Below are positions 27,041 through 35,895 of a stretch of DNA of 64,000 nt, one piece after another (the first letter of the stretch is position 1; each line of letters opens with the position of its first letter). Both the position numbers and the translations under genes were made by a program. This stretch comes from Chloroflexota bacterium. GTDB taxonomy: Bacteria; Chloroflexota; Anaerolineae; B4-G1; SLSP01. The stretch lies in NCBI GenBank assembly GCA_019873645.1, contig JAIOAX010000017.1:36309-100308 (forward strand), written 5' to 3'. The notes beneath the pieces were generated by a model. The model searched no databases and was not told where the DNA came from. It worked only from the letters and a program-made list of their open reading frames with translations.

Positions 27041-28240
27041 TTAATTATTTCTAGCCGCAATAGGCAAATATGCAAAGTGTATTTGCCATTCAAAAGTTCC
27101 AGGAATAGGATCGATAGTGTAAGGCGCATAAATATCACGATGTTGATCACCAAAAACACACCGAGTTGTATAACAATTGGTTGGGGTACGATGTCCTAGT
27201 TGAGCTTGAAGAAATCCATTATCTGTAGTGGCCGTTCCGTTAGCCGCACGAATGTAATATGAATACCAAGTATTATGAACAATACTATCTGCTTCTGCAC
27301 ATCCTATGGTAAAGGACTTCAAGTAATCAGGGTCTCCAAAGCGAGTATCAAGATATGGGCTTGGCAAATTGCTATTCCAATAAGAAATAGTGGGAACGCC
27401 ATTGAGGCTCTGAGCATCTGTCAGGTAGGTTCCTGGGCCATATCGACTGCCAGAACTGTTATTCAAGAACAAATCATGTTCATAAGCAGAATTTGCATCA
27501 AAACCAGAAAGGTTTGCTGCGGAAGCCCAATACATACGATTATCAATATAGCGTTCTCCTGGGTATAAATCAGATGGATAAATATCTACGACACCACGAG
27601 TTGGCATCCATTGGTTCGCAGGAACTGCCGCCACATTCGAAGAGAGTTGAGTCTGAGTACTTTCCAAGAGACGGTAATGAACATCAATACTTGATACATA
27701 CTCTACATCGGACATTGCCATTACTTCAACCTCAGCACCTTCGACTAGAACGCTAACAACATCTACTTGAGGACAAAAGCCTGTATTCCAGCAATCCGCA
27801 TATTCTTCAAAGTCCAGACTTGCTTTCTCGATATTTTAAATGTAAATTTGCAATGCTCTCGTGGATTCATAATCCAGTTTGGCATTTAGGAGCATATTTC
27901 CTGAGGTTTGCATATTGTCTTGTAACATACCCGCATAAGATTTCCAATACAAGTCATTCAAAAGATTGCTCTCAGTCAAATAATCCACATTATTTGGATT
28001 TACAATGTATCCGTCAAAGAAAGTTTGATCACCCATTTTGTACTCTCTATGAAAAGCTCGTAATTCAAGATGATGTATTTGAAGTTCAGGAACAACAGAA
28101 TCAATCGCAACTGGACTCCTGAAATAAATCATAGCTTCAATACTATCATTTTGTTTCGCCTTTGTTACTTCAGTGTAGTTGTTATACAATCCACTCAGGA
28201 TAAGCAATGTTGCCATAATCAAACTCGATTTTTTGTACGT
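27041..28240 (-). pseudogene. Exported protein of unknown family, start codon and reading frame broken
   Basis: Two open stretches, 28222-27836 and 27721-27041, lie in the same frame; the codons between them read as protein (IEKASLDFEEYADCWNTG) after a single in-frame TAA at 27836-27838. A good ribosome-binding site GGAGGA (28246-28251) sits five bases before an ACG at 28240 where an ATG is expected; from there the protein would begin MYKKSSLIMATLLILSGLYN, a signal peptide. The restored product is about 400 residues, rich in Tyr, Asn and Ser with several Cys, typical of an exported protein. No family is recognised. AT-rich composition differs sharply from neighbouring genes. Confidence 0.55.
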
Positions 28241-28364
28241 ATAGCTCCTCCCATTTTTCCTAACTCATTTTGATGCAAAACATGCGGCTAACTACTATTC
28301 ATGATACCATGTTCTGGTTCAAATAGATGCATTGCGTTCAGTTTTTGTTTTTCTCAATGACTCC

Positions 28365-29075
28365 TTACTTACGCCGACGCAAGGTGCTCGCCTTGTTCTG
28401 CAGGGTCTGGAAGTAATCGGTCTCGGTGATCTCTTCGAGTTGTTTCTGGCGTTTGGCCTCGTTGATTTCGATACGCAGCTCCTCGACTTGCCGGCGCAGG
28501 TCTTCTTCACGTTGCTGGACCCGGGCAGCCATCTGGGCGAATTCGGCGGCCAGGGCTTCGACGGAGCGATCCTGATAGTCCTTGCTGGCGGCAAACGTGC
28601 GGTCGTACTGACCGGCGGCGACGCGCTGAATCCATTCGCGCACCTCGGCCAGGAACTCGGTGGTGTAGCGGATGCGGTCGTTCAGCCCGGCCATGACGGC
28701 GAACGCCATATCGGGATAGGCGCGCAGCAGCCGCCGGAAATCGTCGCCGGTCAGCACCAGGACCTCGCTGGGTTCCAGGGCGCGCGCGCTTAGCGAGCGG
28801 GGTTGGTTATCTATGATTGCCATTTCACCGAGGGCTTCGTTAGCCTCGAAAATGCGAATGGGGTGTTCTTCGCCGGGCCTGGCGGCGTCCGGCGTGAAGA
28901 TGGCGATCCGTCCGCTGCGCACGATGTACATCTCATCGCCGGGGTCGCCGCGCGCGAAGAGGACTTCGCCGGCCGCCAGGGTGCGGGACTTGAGCGTGGC
29001 GGCAATATCGTCGAGTGCATCATCCGGCAGACGATTGAATAAAAGAATGTGCTTAAGTTGAGTGGTCTCGAGCAT
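28365..29075 (-). CDS. cNMP-binding protein with coiled coil and conserved C-terminal tail
   Basis: 236 residues. A cNMP-binding domain (about 10-130) has the cassette ALGEMAIIDNQPRSLSA with the ligand-binding Glu and Arg. A helical, probably coiled-coil stretch (about 165-215) follows. The end, ELRIEINEAKRQKQLEEITE then DYFQTLQNKASTLR, closely matches the end of the HAMP-GAF sensor at 35896. No DNA-binding helix-turn-helix is visible, so it is not a CRP-type regulator; a protein-protein signalling role is inferred. AAGGAG precedes the ATG. It is 59 bases downstream of the second giant cyclase gene in the same operon. Confidence 0.85.
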   Translation of the reverse strand: MLETTQLKHILLFNRLPDDALDDIAATLKSRTLAAGEVLFARGDPGDEMYIVRSGRIAIFTPDAARPGEEHPIRIFEANEALGEMAIIDNQPRSLSARALEPSEVLVLTGDDFRRLLRAYPDMAFAVMAGLNDRIRYTTEFLAEVREWIQRVAAGQYDRTFAASKDYQDRSVEALAAEFAQMAARVQQREEDLRRQVEELRIEINEAKRQKQLEEITETDYFQTLQNKASTLRRRK

Positions 29076-29091
29076 CGTGATCTCCTTGGGT

Positions 29092-29125
29092 AAAACGTTG
29101 GAACGTTAGAACGTTGGAACGTTTT
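29092..29125. repeat. AACGTT word array
   Basis: AAAACGTTGGAACGTTAGAA continuing as CGTTGGAACGTTTT. It occupies the gap between the cyclase stop and the cNMP-protein ribosome-binding site. Confidence 0.7.
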
Positions 29126-29134
29126 AATTGTAGC

Positions 29135-32100
29135 TCAGAATGGGAATAATAACAGGATGCGGCAGGCATCGTCGTAGGCTTGCCAGCGCCAGGCGGGCCA
29201 ATCTGCGGCTGTGCCGTTGGCGACGCTGTCCAGCACCATACGAACGGTCTCGCTATCCACACGGTAGGCTTCATCGGCGCTTTCGAGCAGCGCGAGCGCC
29301 GTTTCGAGGGCCGCGCGCGCTGCTGCAGGGTCTCCGGTGCGCCAGAAGGCTTCGGCCTGACGGTAGCGCGCCAGAGCCAGGCCGGGCGCATCGTTTTGCT
29401 GCTCCCAGATTACGGCAGCGGTCTCGTACTGCGTCAATGCCGCCGCAACGTCGTCGTCTTGCAGCGCGCGATCTCCCTGACGGCAGGCTATGAGCGCGGC
29501 GCCGTCGCCGAGGTCGAGCGCCAGATACGCGCGTCGCGCCGTCTCCCATTCGCCGGCAAAGTCGGCGAGTAGCGCGGCGACGCCGGCGGCCCAACGTCCC
29601 GTTGGGGCGGCGACTAACCTACGCGCATGGTCAATCCACTCGCACACGGCGGGATCGCCCTTGCGCCACAGCAGCCACGCAAGAATCGCGCTGGCGGCCA
29701 GGGCCTCGCCCACCGCCGCAAGCGACCACGCTTGCCGGGCGCACTGCTCGGCCGCGACGGCCTGTCCCTGGGGTGGGAGCGCCAGCGCCAACCGCAAGAG
29801 CAGGGGCGCGGGCGTTTCGGAAGCCGCGATCTGGCGGGCCAGCGTGTAATGCTCTGCCGCCACCGCAAAGTCGCCGGTCAGCAGGGCTACATCGCCCAAT
29901 CCGGTATGCCCGTGAATCCGCAGGGCTGTTCCATCCATAGTCGTTGTCGCATCGTCCAACCGATCGAGCATCTCCAGAGCGCGCCGATAGCAAGCGGCGG
30001 CCTGAGGGAAGGCGTAACGCTGCCGGGCTTTGTCGCCGGCAATGAGGATGTAGCGCGCCGCCGACAACCAGCGTTGCGCCGCCGCGTAGTGGTGCGCCAG
30101 CAGTTCGGCGTACTCGGTAAGTTGGGCAGCGTAGCGTTGTTCCAGGTATTCGGCCAACCGGGCGTGTTGCGCGCGGCGTTTGGCAAAGGGCTGGCTGTTG
30201 TAGACGAACTCGCGGGTCAGCGTTTGGCGGAAGGCGTATAGCGTGTCGTGGCCGGGAGCCCGGCGGACGGTCAGGCGCGCGTTCTCCAGGCCGGCGAGGG
30301 ACGCGCCGAGGTAGGCGTCGTCGGTTTGGGTTTCTGCCAGCGGTCGCAAATCGCTCGTGTAGAAATCATCGCCGACGATGGAGGCATCTTTGGCGGCGAC
30401 ACGCTCGCTGTGCGGCAGGCTGTCCACGCGGCTGATGATCAACTCTTGCAGGGCGCTTGAGCTTTGCAGGGCGGCGGCGATGGCTTCCGGGGTTGCTTGA
30501 CCGGTGCGCTGCATCCAACGGACGATTTCTTCAATGAGGAGGGGGTTGCCACCACTGTGGGTGTGGATGGCAGCGCAGAGCGACTCGAAGGCTGCGGCAT
30601 CATCGGTTATGGGAAGCGGCGTCTCGCCCTCGGCTTGCAACAGGTGGGCGACGAGCGCGCACGTCTCGGCGACATTCAACGGGCCAAGCTGTAGCATCTC
30701 CTCCGCAAGTGTCAACGGATGAAACGGAGTGGAAGGAGAAATGCGTTCAAGTTCGTTCGATGGGTTGCCGATTTCGGAGGCCGTCTCGCCTTCGGTGCGC
30801 TGCGTCAGCAAGATGAACACGGGCCAGGATGCGATCTGGGTCTTGAGATGGGCTAATGCAGCCTGGGATAATTCGTCCATCCATTGGATGTTCTCAAACA
30901 GCAGCAGCAGCGGCGCGCGCCGCGCCAGAGATTCCACCAGCGCGCCGAGCGCCGTGAAGAGGCGTTCCTTCTCACGGGCGGCCACGCGCGCTTCGAGCTG
31001 TTGCCACATCTGTCCGCTCTGCGCTTTTTGGCGTTCTTGCGCCAGCTTCCAGAGATTCGCGCCCGGCGGTTTTGCCGGCGCGGCCGTCACCTTCTGGCCT
31101 AACTGGGCGAAGAGGCCGGGGCGTTTGGCCGGTTCGGCGGCTTCCGGCGTGGGCGCCGCCGGCGGGATGAAGGTGGGTGGGGTGGGGTTCTTCAGGCCGA
31201 GGAGGAGGAAAAGCGGGTCAGCAATGTTATTTTGGGTCAAGGCATTGTCCGTCAACCAGCGATGCAGCTTTGCGGCGCGCTGTTGCGCGTCCTCGTCGGC
31301 TTTGAAGTCGCATATCGCCTGAAGCAACGTGATCCAGGCATAATAGGGCGTTTCGGCGGTGTAGGCATGACATTCGCTGATGAACACCTGCGCCCCCACG
31401 GCGACGGCGTAGGCCGCCAGCGTATCGGCGAGATGACTTTTGCCAATACCCGCCGGGCCTTGTATCATCAGCAGGTTGCCGTTTCCGGTGAACGCCCGTT
31501 CCAGGTGGCCCCGCGCGGCCTCAAGTTCGGCCTGGCGACCAAAGAGCGGGCGCAGGTTGCGCAGCCGCCCATCCAGCAGTTTTTCGTCGGCGAGGCCGTC
31601 CACCTGGTAGATGGGGATGGGGTAACTCTTGCCCTTGACGCGGATAGGAGGCAGCGCGGTGATAGCGAAATGTGCGGCGACTTTTGCGTATACCGATGGC
31701 GCGAGCAAAATCTGCCCGGGCGCAGCCGCCGACATCAATCGCGCCGCCAGGTTCACATCGTCGCCCATCACCGTGTACTCGCGGCGCAAGCGCGACCCGG
31801 CCTGTCCGGCGAAGGTCAACCCGTGGGTGATGCCGATCCGCTGTTGGATGGCGACGGTGGAGAGAATACGCTGCCAGCGCACGTTGAGCGCCGTCAACGC
31901 CTGCTGCATCTCCAGCGCGGCGCGCGTCCCGCGTTCGGGGTCGTCTTCGTGGGCGACCGGCGCGCCGAAGAGCATCAGGACTTTGGAGCCTTTGCTGTAG
32001 GGATCAATGCGGGTGATGACGCCGTCATAGTGTGCGACGGCGGCCTGTACGCTGTTGAAATACTCGCTCAGCGTGCGGGTGAGGGAGGCCAGGTTGGCGT

Positions 32101-33142
32101 CATCGCCGGGCGGCAGGCCGGCAAGCCAATCCTCGAAGCCGGTGACGTTGGCAAACAGTACCGTCGTCCAGCGGTATTCGCTTTCCAGGCGGCGTTGCGC
32201 CGCGGTTTTGATGATGCGCTCGCTTAGCTCCTGGGGTAAATACGGGGAAATGGCGCGAATCTGGTCTATCAGCACCTGCATATCGGCGGCCATGTCTGCC
32301 GGGGAGAATTGCCACCCCTCGGCGGCACGGGTGGGTTGCGTCTCGGCGCGGACTTCGTAATCGTCCAGCGGCTCCCCGGCCGTCTCCTGCAGGACAAAGA
32401 AGCCGTTGCCCAGGTCGTTCCACGCCGTTGGCGGCAGTTGGCGGGCCGTGGCGTTGTCGCTGACAATTTGGCCGGCGGTGGATGCGCCCTCCGCACCCAT
32501 TGCCCGGGCGACGGTGGGGCCGAGAATCACATACTCCATGCGTTTGGCGGAGCCGACGCTCAAGGCGGCGAATGGGCCACTGCTGAGGCCGATCTTCATT
32601 TTGAGGCTCACCGCGCCCATCGGCGTAGGAATGACGGCGAAGTCGGCCATCGCCCGCATCATCCGGCGCGCAGCGCGCACGGCCCAACACGCCTGCTCAC
32701 CTTCCTCCTGGGCAGGGAAATAGGCAAAGAGCGCGTCGCCGGCGAACTTGAGGAGCACGCCGCCCGACGCCGCCAGGATGTCGAGCATACGCTCGAAGTA
32801 GCGGTTGATGGCCAGGGTGAGTTGTTCGGTGCCTTCCTGTCCCTGGTTCGCCAACCGTTCTGAGAGTGCCGTAAAGCCGCTCACGTCGGAGAACAGCAGG
32901 CTGCCGTCGAGCCAACGGCCATACACGTCGCCGACAACGGGCCGGCGTATCTTTTCCTGCGCCAGGTGCGCGGGGATGTAGGTCGAGAGCAGATGGCGCA
33001 CGGAACGCAGGCGCGTCAGGACTGCAAGCCAGTCGCGCCGATTGAAAGGCCGGTCGAGAATCCGCTGGAGCAGCTCTAGGGGAACGTAGTCGCCGAGGTC
33101 GGCAGGCAATGCTACCGCGCCGCGGGACTCGGACTCGGTCAT
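29135..33142 (-). CDS. Soluble-adenylyl-cyclase-like protein with tandem cyclase domains, STAND ATPase, helical repeats
   Basis: 1335 residues, no zinc ribbon. Cyclase domain 1 (about 80-270) has LLFSDVSGFTALSE and KFAGDALFAYF, with both metal Asp residues. Domain 2 (about 310-510) has VLFANVTGFEDW and KGSKVLMLFG, where both metal positions are lost, but GDDVNLAARLM keeps the transition-state Asn and Arg. This split is what a C1/C2 pseudo-heterodimer needs. The ATPase has Walker A MIQGPAGIGKSH and a degenerate Walker B LLLLFENIQWMDE. TPR-like helices fill the rest. The ATG at 33142 starts one base after the PrsW stop codon, so the true start is 29 codons inside the longest frame. Confidence 0.87.
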   Translation of the reverse strand: MTESESRGAVALPADLGDYVPLELLQRILDRPFNRRDWLAVLTRLRSVRHLLSTYIPAHLAQEKIRRPVVGDVYGRWLDGSLLFSDVSGFTALSERLANQGQEGTEQLTLAINRYFERMLDILAASGGVLLKFAGDALFAYFPAQEEGEQACWAVRAARRMMRAMADFAVIPTPMGAVSLKMKIGLSSGPFAALSVGSAKRMEYVILGPTVARAMGAEGASTAGQIVSDNATARQLPPTAWNDLGNGFFVLQETAGEPLDDYEVRAETQPTRAAEGWQFSPADMAADMQVLIDQIRAISPYLPQELSERIIKTAAQRRLESEYRWTTVLFANVTGFEDWLAGLPPGDDANLASLTRTLSEYFNSVQAAVAHYDGVITRIDPYSKGSKVLMLFGAPVAHEDDPERGTRAALEMQQALTALNVRWQRILSTVAIQQRIGITHGLTFAGQAGSRLRREYTVMGDDVNLAARLMSAAAPGQILLAPSVYAKVAAHFAITALPPIRVKGKSYPIPIYQVDGLADEKLLDGRLRNLRPLFGRQAELEAARGHLERAFTGNGNLLMIQGPAGIGKSHLADTLAAYAVAVGAQVFISECHAYTAETPYYAWITLLQAICDFKADEDAQQRAAKLHRWLTDNALTQNNIADPLFLLLGLKNPTPPTFIPPAAPTPEAAEPAKRPGLFAQLGQKVTAAPAKPPGANLWKLAQERQKAQSGQMWQQLEARVAAREKERLFTALGALVESLARRAPLLLLFENIQWMDELSQAALAHLKTQIASWPVFILLTQRTEGETASEIGNPSNELERISPSTPFHPLTLAEEMLQLGPLNVAETCALVAHLLQAEGETPLPITDDAAAFESLCAAIHTHSGGNPLLIEEIVRWMQRTGQATPEAIAAALQSSSALQELIISRVDSLPHSERVAAKDASIVGDDFYTSDLRPLAETQTDDAYLGASLAGLENARLTVRRAPGHDTLYAFRQTLTREFVYNSQPFAKRRAQHARLAEYLEQRYAAQLTEYAELLAHHYAAAQRWLSAARYILIAGDKARQRYAFPQAAACYRRALEMLDRLDDATTTMDGTALRIHGHTGLGDVALLTGDFAVAAEHYTLARQIAASETPAPLLLRLALALPPQGQAVAAEQCARQAWSLAAVGEALAASAILAWLLWRKGDPAVCEWIDHARRLVAAPTGRWAAGVAALLADFAGEWETARRAYLALDLGDGAALIACRQGDRALQDDDVAAALTQYETAAVIWEQQNDAPGLALARYRQAEAFWRTGDPAAARAALETALALLESADEAYRVDSETVRMVLDSVANGTAADWPAWRWQAYDDACRILLLFPF

Positions 33143-33143
33143 C

Positions 33144-34322
33144 TCACTGCGGGGCCTCGTTCCCCGTTTTTGCCGTTTGCGCCTGAACCTGTCCGAAGAT
33201 ATTGCGTGTGGGCGGCGCGGCCGCGTCACGCCGGGGAGCCGTCAACATGCGGACCCACTTCTGGGTATCGGCGGGGCCGGTTTGCGCGGCGACGGCTTCC
33301 AGACGCGCCCACACATTGAGCGCGCCCTCCGGGAAGACGGCGCGCACGTAGGCCATCACGTAAGGCCCAATGTCCTTACGCAGGCGCTCCATTTCAGCCT
33401 GCATTTGGGCGATTTCCTGAGCCAGTTGTTCCTTCTGCTTGGGGTCGGTGAGCTTTTCCTGGACTTTACGGCGGATGCCCAACTGCGCCTGGCGCAACAC
33501 CAGGTTCATCACCTGCTCGGTCTTCTGCGGGAACTGCTTGGCGATTGGTTCCAGCAGCTCCTCAAGCGAGCTATAGGCCTGCGCAGCGCGCATTTCCGCG
33601 CCACTGACGCCGACTTTGCGATCCAGGGTCTCGGCAAGCCATTGCTTTTGTTCGCGTAGTCCTAAAGCGATGACATAGGCGATCAATCCCACCCCGGCAA
33701 ATCCAATGGCGATGGGAATGATAGACTCCAGCGTCAGCGAGAGCACGCCGGACTGAACCACGCCGTTAAACGCAGCATGGAGCAGCATAGCGGCAAGCCA
33801 TCCGCCGAACAGTCCCAAACTCTTGCCGCCGCGCTGCTGGAAGCGTACCCGTCCGATAGCGACGCCCACCAGGCCGGCAGCCGTGCCATGCATCAGGCAA
33901 GTGGAAAAAGCACGTGATACCGCCAGTCCAACGCCCATACGGGGATTCTGGCTGAGGTAGATGAAGTTCTCGACGATGGAGAAGCCGATACCCGAGGCAA
34001 AGCCGTAGATGGCCCCGTCCACGAAATAGGTAAATTCGGGCCGCCGCGAGACATACAGCAGCCCAAGCGATTTCGTCAATTCCTCGGCGATGGGCGCGAA
34101 GAGCACGTAGAGCAGGAGGATGTTCCAGCCGTATTTCACAATCGTGGGATAGGCGACGTAGCTGTTAAACAGGAACGCCAGGCCGACGCCGCCGAGCGCG
34201 CCCCAGGCAAAGCAGAGCAACACCAGGCGAAAGGTGCGCGAGGCGTACAGATCCTGGGTGTAGATGAGCAGCAGGAATATCGCCGGAATCCCGGCTGCCA
34301 GCAGGATCGCCAACAGATTCAT
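33144..34322 (-). CDS. PrsW-family intramembrane metalloprotease with long cytoplasmic tail
   Basis: 392 residues with about eight membrane segments. The PrsW active-site elements are visible: the paired Glu in FAPIAEELTKSLG near residue 83, VDGAIYGFASGIGFSIVEN, and the histidines in LMHGTAAGLVG and LLHAAFNG. Known PrsW cleaves a membrane anti-sigma factor in Bacillus. After about residue 235 comes a soluble tail with a coiled-coil-like stretch (EQLAQEIAQMQAEMERLRKD), longer than in typical PrsW. Its ATG overlaps the upstream stop (ATGA). The operon with a giant cyclase suggests that membrane proteolysis and cyclic-nucleotide signalling are linked here. Confidence 0.88.
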   Translation of the reverse strand: MNLLAILLAAGIPAIFLLLIYTQDLYASRTFRLVLLCFAWGALGGVGLAFLFNSYVAYPTIVKYGWNILLLYVLFAPIAEELTKSLGLLYVSRRPEFTYFVDGAIYGFASGIGFSIVENFIYLSQNPRMGVGLAVSRAFSTCLMHGTAAGLVGVAIGRVRFQQRGGKSLGLFGGWLAAMLLHAAFNGVVQSGVLSLTLESIIPIAIGFAGVGLIAYVIALGLREQKQWLAETLDRKVGVSGAEMRAAQAYSSLEELLEPIAKQFPQKTEQVMNLVLRQAQLGIRRKVQEKLTDPKQKEQLAQEIAQMQAEMERLRKDIGPYVMAYVRAVFPEGALNVWARLEAVAAQTGPADTQKWVRMLTAPRRDAAAPPTRNIFGQVQAQTAKTGNEAPQ

Positions 34323-34669
34323 GGCTCTTCCTGTTGTGGTTCTTGTGACCCTTTGGTCTTGTCGTCCAACGCGGCCCACAGGCTGCCCGGCACAGCTTGC
34401 GGGGCCAGGCGGCCATAACGCACGCGATATTCGCGGGTCATGGGATCGTACTGCAAATACCCTTTTTCGACGAGCAAATCCAGGTCGCGTTGGGTTTCTT
34501 CAACAGATTGCTCCACTTGCGCCGCGGCCGCTTCCACAGTGAGGGTTTTCATACGGTTGATGGTCAGCATCAGGGTGCGCAGAGATTTAGGCAGTTCCAG
34601 GAGATCGGAGGGTTTGATGCCTTCTTGACGTTCTTCGATTTTCTTTGAGAGTGCACTAAAAATCCCCAT
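34319..34669 (-). CDS. Small winged-helix-like protein
   Basis: 116 residues starting MGIFSALSKKIEERQ. The middle (KTLTVEAAAAQVEQSVEETQ and the following DLDLLVEKGYLQYD) reads as a winged helix-turn-helix, as in ArsR- or MarR-like domains, followed by a short charged tail. Ribosome-binding site TAGGAGG before 34669 supports this start over the longer frame. It is the third gene of the MinD-zinc finger-winged helix-PrsW-cyclase-cNMP operon, overlapping PrsW. It could be a regulator or an adaptor; no DNA-target evidence is visible. Confidence 0.65.
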   Translation of the reverse strand: MGIFSALSKKIEERQEGIKPSDLLELPKSLRTLMLTINRMKTLTVEAAAAQVEQSVEETQRDLDLLVEKGYLQYDPMTREYRVRYGRLAPQAVPGSLWAALDDKTKGSQEPQQEEP

Positions 34670-34680
34670 GGTCAGACCTC

Positions 34681-34896
34681 CTAGAAGAACTCCGGCATTT
34701 CGATAGGTTCCGGCTGTGGCTGACATTCCCCGCACCACAACACGTTGGAGACGACGACCGCTTTGGGAGTGTCGTTCCTTCCCACGTACATCGCCATAAT
34801 GGTCGGCAGGGACGTGGAATGATGGGCTTTACAGACACCGCGTCCGCAAAACTTGCATACGCCGATTGCCGGTTCACCGCATTTATGGCAGATCAT
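34681..34896 (-). CDS. Small B-box-like zinc-binding protein
   Basis: 71 residues. The sequence CHKCGEPAIGVCKFCGRGVC followed by KAHH is a B-box or DUF2180-like double zinc site, with a further WCGEC pair near residue 54. Such short zinc proteins commonly mediate protein contacts. AGGAG precedes the ATG, ten bases after the MinD-like gene. It is tightly packed in the six-gene operon. Confidence 0.7.
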   Translation of the reverse strand: MICHKCGEPAIGVCKFCGRGVCKAHHSTSLPTIMAMYVGRNDTPKAVVVSNVLWCGECQPQPEPIEMPEFF

Positions 34897-34906
34897 GGCG
34901 GCGCTC

Positions 34907-35677
34907 CTACACGGCTTTGATGAGCGCGACGACGTTTTGAATGCTGCGGGTGAAGGGGTGATCCGGGTAGCGCAGGGTGAAGATGTCGGAAGATTGCAGG
35001 CGCGCCACGTCTTCGGAGAGCGGCAAGATTGCGGCGACTTTGCAGTTGTAGATCGCTTCGACCTGCTTGCGCAGCGCCTCGAAATCGTAGGAGGTCAGGG
35101 CTTTGTTGATGACCAGGAACAGGTTGGGCACATCCAACTTGCGCGCCACGTCCACGGTGACGGCTGTGCCCTGGAAATCTTGCTGGTCGGGACGCAGGAT
35201 GATGATCAACACGTCGGAGATGGCGACGGAGAGCAACGTCTCCTCGTTCAGGCCGGGGTGGGTGTCAATGATCAGATAGTCCAGTTTGAGGCGTTCGATA
35301 AGCGCGTTGAAACCGTCGTTGAGCAAACCGACATCGTAGCCTTCGCGGAGGACGCGGGTAATGTCGCCGGCGCGGATGCTGGAAGGGACAAGGTAGATCT
35401 CGCCGCCGATGGGGAAGACTTCCCCTTTGCCGATGCGCGCACCGACGGGGTAAGCGGCTTCTTCGATGCTACACTTATCCCAAAGGTAATCGTTCAACGA
35501 TGTGGTCATTTCCTCCTCATCCATGCCGAAGAGCACATGGATGCCCGGCGAGTTGATGTCGGTATCCACGACGCCGACGCGGTTGCCGTCTTTTGCCAGC
35601 AGGGCCGCCACATTGGCCGAGATGTTGGATTTGCCGGTGCCGCCACGGAACGAATGGATTGAAACGATTTTTGCCAT
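34907..35677 (-). CDS. MinD/ParA-family ATPase
   Basis: 256 residues. A deviant Walker A, FRGGTGKSNISAN, with the signature second Lys position changed to Arg/Gly context, and switch motifs VVDTDINSPG and LIIDTHPGLNEET identify the MinD/Mrp/ParA group of membrane- or cargo-associated ATPases. There is no obvious C-terminal amphipathic targeting helix. AAGGAGG precedes the ATG. As first gene of a six-gene operon with zinc-finger, winged-helix, PrsW, cyclase and cNMP proteins, it may organise this signalling complex in the cell; chromosome or septum positioning is less likely given the context. Confidence 0.85.
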   Translation of the reverse strand: MAKIVSIHSFRGGTGKSNISANVAALLAKDGNRVGVVDTDINSPGIHVLFGMDEEEMTTSLNDYLWDKCSIEEAAYPVGARIGKGEVFPIGGEIYLVPSSIRAGDITRVLREGYDVGLLNDGFNALIERLKLDYLIIDTHPGLNEETLLSVAISDVLIIILRPDQQDFQGTAVTVDVARKLDVPNLFLVINKALTSYDFEALRKQVEAIYNCKVAAILPLSEDVARLQSSDIFTLRYPDHPFTRSIQNVVALIKAV

Positions 35678-35714
35678 GTTGACCTCCTTGAGTGTGTGTC
35701 TGATTTAATGATAG

Positions 35715-35726
35715 TCCATTAATGGA
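35715..35726. promoter_or_regulatory. 12-bp palindrome upstream of the MinD-like operon
   Basis: TCCATTAATGGA is a perfect palindrome about 38 bases before the MinD-like start codon, in AT-rich DNA. It could be an operator for the winged-helix protein encoded in the operon; no consensus promoter was found beside it. Confidence 0.3.
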
Positions 35727-35761
35727 TAATATCTATTCGGGCTGGTGCCCTGGGTACATTT

Positions 35762-35885
35762 TGGGATGAGGGCAGTTTGTTTGAGTTTTCCCCTCTCACC
35801 TCCTGCCCCCGCTCTCCCCGCATGCGGGGAGGGGGGATTTCTCAAAGAGGGATTTTGGGCGGCAAAGCCGCCCAAAATCCCCCCA
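35762..35885. repeat. GC-rich double-hairpin element, copy 1
   Basis: Two hairpins: one around CTCCCCGCATGCGGGGAG (35813-35830) and one of ATTTTGGGCGGC (35852 onward) with GCCGCCCAAAAT. It lies just after the stop of the HAMP-GAF gene. Copies at 39763-39890 and 59202-59258 share the plan with compensating changes in the stem. Confidence 0.75.
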
Positions 35886-35895
35886 GGAATGTGAA

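Noticed and set aside
28365..29075. CRP/FNR-type transcription factor
   Set aside because: There is a cNMP-binding domain but no C-terminal helix-turn-helix; the end is a helical tail.
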